DNA of 64,000 bases, from the NCBI GenBank assembly GCA_009692365.1, contig SHZJ01000019.1, positions 1 through 64,000 of the forward strand, in the 5' to 3' direction. The stretch is from Gammaproteobacteria bacterium. GTDB lineage: Bacteria > Pseudomonadota > Gammaproteobacteria > Ga0077536. Both the position numbers and the translations under genes were made by a program. The notes under the pieces were generated by a model. That model was given only the letters and a program-made list of their open reading frames with translations, was not told where the DNA came from and did not search any database. Each line of letters opens with the position of its first letter. Position 1 is the first letter of the stretch. Below, piece by piece: positions 58,982 to 64,000 of the stretch.

Positions 58982-60811
58982 TCAGACCGAAAGGCTCTTC
59001 AGCCGGCGACGGCCAAAGACGAGGTTGACGATGGCACGCGTGCCGGTGACCGCCGTGAACATGGAGGTCAGGATGCCGAGCGACAGCGTGATAGCAAAAC
59101 CTTTCACCGGTCCCGAGCCAAAACTGAAGAGCACCACGGAGGCGATAAGCGTCGTGACGTTGGAATCCAGGATGGTGGCAAACGCACGCTCGTAGCCCAC
59201 GTGGATACTCGCCTGCGGCGACATGCCGCGGCGTAGTTCCTCGCGGATGCGCTCGTTAATGAGCACGTTGGCGTCTACCGCCATACCGACGGTGAGCAGA
59301 ATACCGGCGATCCCGGGTAAAGACAGCGTGGCCTGCAGCATCGACAGCAGCGACACCAGCAGCACCACATTGAGGGCGAGCGCGCAATTGGCGATCAGGC
59401 CGAACCAGCGGTAGTACACCAGCATGTACAGGCAAACCGCCGCGAAGCCCACCACGCAGGACTGGATGCCGCGGTCGATATTGGCCTGCCCGAGACTGGG
59501 GCCCACGGTGCGCTCTTCGATAATTTCCATGGGCGCAGCCAGGGCGCCCGCACGCAGCAGCAGCGCCAAGTCGCGCGCTTCGTCGCCCGAGTCTAGGCCC
59601 GTGATCTGGAAGCGGTTGGATAATTCGTCGCGGATGGTCGCGACGTTAATGACTTCCTCGACCTGCCGTCCTTCCAGTTGCTCGATAAACACCACCGCCA
59701 TCGCTTTGCCAATTTCTTCGCGGGTTGATTTGGCGAAGCTGCGTCCGCCCTTACCGTCCAGCCGGATGAACACCGCCGGCTCACCGTTTTGCTGTTCAAC
59801 GCCCGAACTGGCGTCGACGATCGAATCACCGGTGAGCATCACGCGCCGTTTGAGCAGCAGCGCATCACCGTTGCGGCGCTGATATAACTTAGAGCCCAGC
59901 GGGACGCGGCCCTCGGTGGCGGCTTTGACGTCGCCGTTGCTGTCCACCATCCGGAACTCTAGCGTGGCCGTGGCGCCGATGAGTTTCTTGGCCTCAGCGG
60001 TGTCTTCGATGCCCGGCAGTTGCACCACGATGCGGCTGTCGCCCTGCTGCTGGATGACCGGTTCTGCCACGCCAAACTCGTTGATGCGATTACGCAAGGT
60101 GGTGAGATTTTGCTTGATCGCGGTCTTGCGCGCAGCGGTCACAAAGGCCGGCTTAGGGCTGAGTTGCACCGCAAACTCTGTGCTCTTGGCGACGTCCGTG
60201 AGGATGAGGTCGCCAAAGTCCTTGGCGATGAGTGCACTGCCGGCCGTTTTAGCTTCGTCATTCAAAAAGCTGACCAGCACGCCGCCCTGTGGATCGTGGA
60301 CCACCGTGCGGAAGCGAATTTTTTTGTCGCGCAGCGCGCCGCGCAGTTCGGTGATAAAGCGTTCTTCGGTTTGCTTGCGCACCGCATCGGTGTCGACCTG
60401 CATGAGGAAATGCACGCCGCCCCGCAGGTCCAGCCCCATGTACATCGGCTTGCCGCCGATAGCGCGCAGCCAACCGGGGGTGGCCGAGGCCAAGTTCAGG
60501 GCCACCAAATATTGCTTGGTGTCGACCACGCTTTGCAGCACCGGCACGGCCTTGGTGCGGGCGGCGTCGTCGGCGAAACGCAACAACAGACGCCCACCGG
60601 CCAGTTCGCCGGCCTTGGGGACGATGCCCGCCTTCTCGAGCGCGAGCGTGAGCCGAGTTTCTAGGGCGGCATCCACCGGCGCGGCGCGGCGCGCCGTGAC
60701 CTGCAGCGCGGGGTCAAAGCCGTAGAGGTTAGGCAGCGCATACAGCGCGCCGATCACGCAGACCGCGAGCACGATGAGATAACGCCACAGGGGATATTGG
60801 TTTTGGATCAT
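58982..60811 (-). CDS. secD: protein translocase subunit SecD
   Basis: SecD (609 residues) has an N-terminal membrane helix, a large periplasmic region containing the family motif GLDLRGGVHFLMQVD and P1 head region, and five C-terminal membrane helices with VGMAVDANVLINERIREEL and TLIASVVLFSFGSGPVKGFA. The order yajC-secD-secF is conserved. Confidence 0.96.
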   Translation of the reverse strand: MIQNQYPLWRYLIVLAVCVIGALYALPNLYGFDPALQVTARRAAPVDAALETRLTLALEKAGIVPKAGELAGGRLLLRFADDAARTKAVPVLQSVVDTKQYLVALNLASATPGWLRAIGGKPMYMGLDLRGGVHFLMQVDTDAVRKQTEERFITELRGALRDKKIRFRTVVHDPQGGVLVSFLNDEAKTAGSALIAKDFGDLILTDVAKSTEFAVQLSPKPAFVTAARKTAIKQNLTTLRNRINEFGVAEPVIQQQGDSRIVVQLPGIEDTAEAKKLIGATATLEFRMVDSNGDVKAATEGRVPLGSKLYQRRNGDALLLKRRVMLTGDSIVDASSGVEQQNGEPAVFIRLDGKGGRSFAKSTREEIGKAMAVVFIEQLEGRQVEEVINVATIRDELSNRFQITGLDSGDEARDLALLLRAGALAAPMEIIEERTVGPSLGQANIDRGIQSCVVGFAAVCLYMLVYYRWFGLIANCALALNVVLLVSLLSMLQATLSLPGIAGILLTVGMAVDANVLINERIREELRRGMSPQASIHVGYERAFATILDSNVTTLIASVVLFSFGSGPVKGFAITLSLGILTSMFTAVTGTRAIVNLVFGRRRLKSLSV

Positions 60812-60853
60812 CGCGCTTGCCGTTGATGGAGCCGCAGCGGGGACAGGCTGCGG

Positions 60854-61186
60854 TCAAAGTTCCTTGATGGTGCCCTTGGGCATGACGGCGCTGACGGCTT
60901 GCCGTTGCACCCACACTTCAACGTCTTTCGCAATTTCAAGCTTCAGGAAATGATCGCCAATCTCGGTGACGCGACCCAGCAACCCGCCGTTGGTCACCAT
61001 TTCATCGCCCTTGCTCAGGCCTTTCACTAACTGCTGGTGCTCTTTCTGGCGCCGCATTTGGGGGCGGATCAGGAAGAAATAGAACACCACGAACAGCACG
61101 ACCAAAGGCAGAAAGCCCAGCATGCTTTGTTCGGTCGTGGCGGGCGCGCCGGCCTGCGCCCACGCGTCGCTGATTAGGTAGCCCAT
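60854..61186 (-). CDS. yajC: preprotein translocase accessory subunit YajC
   Basis: YajC (110 residues) is a small membrane partner of SecDF. One membrane helix (LPLVVLFVVFYFFLIRPQMRRQKEH) is followed by a soluble domain (LSKGDEMVTNGGLLGRVTEI). A GGGAGA ribosome site precedes the ATG. It sits between tgt and secD. Confidence 0.95.
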   Translation of the reverse strand: MGYLISDAWAQAGAPATTEQSMLGFLPLVVLFVVFYFFLIRPQMRRQKEHQQLVKGLSKGDEMVTNGGLLGRVTEIGDHFLKLEIAKDVEVWVQRQAVSAVMPKGTIKEL

Positions 61187-61244
61187 GAATCTCCCTCCGA
61201 AAAATCGGTCTGCATTATGGCACAGGCATCCGGCCCGCAGTCAC

Positions 61245-63456
<2,212 letters not shown>

Positions 63457-63502
63457 CAGCGTCTGATCCACACAAAATCGAAAAAAAGGCGCCGCGCTGC
63501 CG

Positions 63503-63532
63503 CAGACAGCCGCGCGCGCACGGTGTTAGGAT
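63503..63532 (+). promoter_or_regulatory. possible promoter of tRNA-Leu
   Basis: CAGACA (63503-63508) and TAGGAT (63527-63532) are 18 nt apart, about 10 nt before the tRNA. An A-rich stretch at 63480-63487 could help as an UP element. Confidence 0.4.
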
Positions 63533-63542
63533 TCGCCTCCCT

Positions 63543-63629
63543 GGCGGGATGGCGGAATTGGTAGACGCAGTGGACTCAAAATCCACCGCTGGTAACAGTG
63601 TGCGGGTTCGAGTCCCGCTCCCGCTACCA
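63543..63629 (+). tRNA. tRNA-Leu (anticodon CAA)
   Basis: This 87-nt tRNA with a long variable arm reads UUG. The D-arm (TGGCGGAATTGGTAGACGC), the anticodon stem GTGGA / TCCAC with loop CTCAAAA, the T-arm GCGGG-TTCGAGT-CCCGC and an encoded CCA end are all present. The acceptor stem pairs GGCGGGA with TCCCGCT, leaving a G-U first pair. Confidence 0.95.
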
Positions 63630-63638
63630 CTTGAGCTT

Positions 63639-63655
63639 CCGATGGCTTTCATCGG
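63639..63655 (+). terminator. hairpin after tRNA-Leu
   Basis: A perfect 6-bp stem (CCGATG / CATCGG) with a 5-nt loop starts 10 nt past the tRNA. There is no T-run, so it may be a processing or pausing hairpin rather than a terminator. A 12-bp palindrome TGGCTTAAGCCA follows at 63681-63692. Confidence 0.35.
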
Positions 63656-63736
63656 GCGCCCCAAGCTGGCTTTAATTCGCTGGCTTAAGCCACCCCCATC
63701 GATAGACGCTCCAGCGAGCAAACGCTAGCGCGGGCA

Positions 63737-64000
63737 TTAGTCTAGGCCGCCCTGTGCGCGCAGGGCGGTGGCGATTGCGGCCACCGCTGGTGCGGCGTGT
63801 TGCGCGGCAGCGGCCACATTGCCCCAGACCACCCGTGGCCACAGCGCGTCATCCGTGCGTCGCCCCACCACGTGCAGGTGCAGTTGCGGGACCACGTTGC
63901 CAATCGCGGCAACGTTCAGCTTCTCACAGGCGAAATACGCCAACACGAAACGCCCCAACTGATCCGCGCAGTGGTGGAGCGCGGCGCGTAGTGGCGAGGG
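63737..64000 (-). CDS. HIT-domain protein, 5' end beyond the window
   Basis: The C-terminal 88 or so codons of a HIT-family nucleotide hydrolase or transferase are present; the frame stays open to the right edge, so the start is missing. The histidine-triad region reads QLHLHVVGRR followed by DALWPRVVWG, a variant seen in a proteobacterial HIT subgroup in which the first triad histidine is replaced by glutamine. The exact substrate is unknown. Confidence 0.8.
   Translation of the reverse strand, partial: PSPLRAALHHCADQLGRFVLAYFACEKLNVAAIGNVVPQLHLHVVGRRTDDALWPRVVWGNVAAAAQHAAPAVAAIATALRAQGGLD

Noticed and set aside
63457-63542. Possible preQ1 riboswitch ahead of queA-tgt
   Set aside because: The 86-bp spacer lacks the small preQ1 pseudoknot pattern and mainly holds the tRNA promoter.

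Overview
The window is a GC-rich, gene-dense piece of a gammaproteobacterial chromosome made almost entirely of housekeeping genes. I base this on gene content and order. The run lpxC-DUF721-secA-argJ-Nudix/ThiE, a complete division and cell-wall (dcw) cluster, and mraZ-rnpB-rsmI-lpoA-yraN-gmhA/diaA-dolP-sspB-sspA-petCBA are arranged as I remember them in Pseudomonas-type genomes. The same holds for murA-hisG-hisD with ibaG, and for queA-tgt-yajC-secD-secF. SspA/SspB, LpoA, DolP, ZapD and BamD also point to Gammaproteobacteria. The species cannot be named from this alone.

Layout. 1-16 kb is a type IV pilus region: pilA (with a sigma-54 promoter) and pilR-pilS on the minus strand, then sucCD, nadE, bamD, rluD-pgeF and clpB (with a sigma-32 promoter), then pilB-pilC-pilD-coaE-zapD. 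18.5-24 kb holds a Nudix-ThiE fusion, argJ and secA on the minus strand and a small DUF721 gene on the plus strand. 24-42.8 kb is the dcw cluster on the minus strand, mostly with 1-8 nt overlaps: mraZ-rsmH-ftsL-ftsI-murE-murF-mraY-murD-ftsW-murG-murC-murB-ddl-ftsQ-ftsA-ftsZ, then lpxC. It is headed by a strong sigma-70 promoter and a three-box MraZ operator. 43.1-47.9 kb contains RNase P RNA and rsmI (minus), then lpoA-yraN-gmhA/diaA-dolP (plus). 47.9-63.5 kb is one long minus-strand run: queA-tgt-yajC-secD-secF, an unexplained 300-bp structured spacer, purT-gloA-mlaC-ibaG-murA-hisG-hisD, and the cytochrome bc1 operon with sspA-sspB. A tRNA-Leu(CAA) and the 3' part of a HIT-family gene close the window.

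How the genes work together. Pilin expression (PilS/PilR/sigma-54) and pilus assembly (PilB motor, PilC platform, PilD peptidase) are almost fully covered. Peptidoglycan precursor synthesis runs from MurA to MurG and feeds the divisome (FtsL, I, W, Q, A, Z, ZapD) and the PBP activator LpoA. Envelope biogenesis appears as BamD, LpxC, DolP, MlaC and the SecA/SecDF-YajC translocon. Respiration is represented by bc1 and succinyl-CoA synthetase.

I found no prophage, insertion sequence, CRISPR array, defence island or other obviously new system. The observations most worth a second look are small: a PilB that has lost three of its four zinc cysteines, a G11 tract inside ftsA, rsmI coding sequence running into the RNase P RNA gene, a large inverted repeat between ftsZ and lpxC, the structured secF-purT spacer, and an mlaC separated from the rest of mla.
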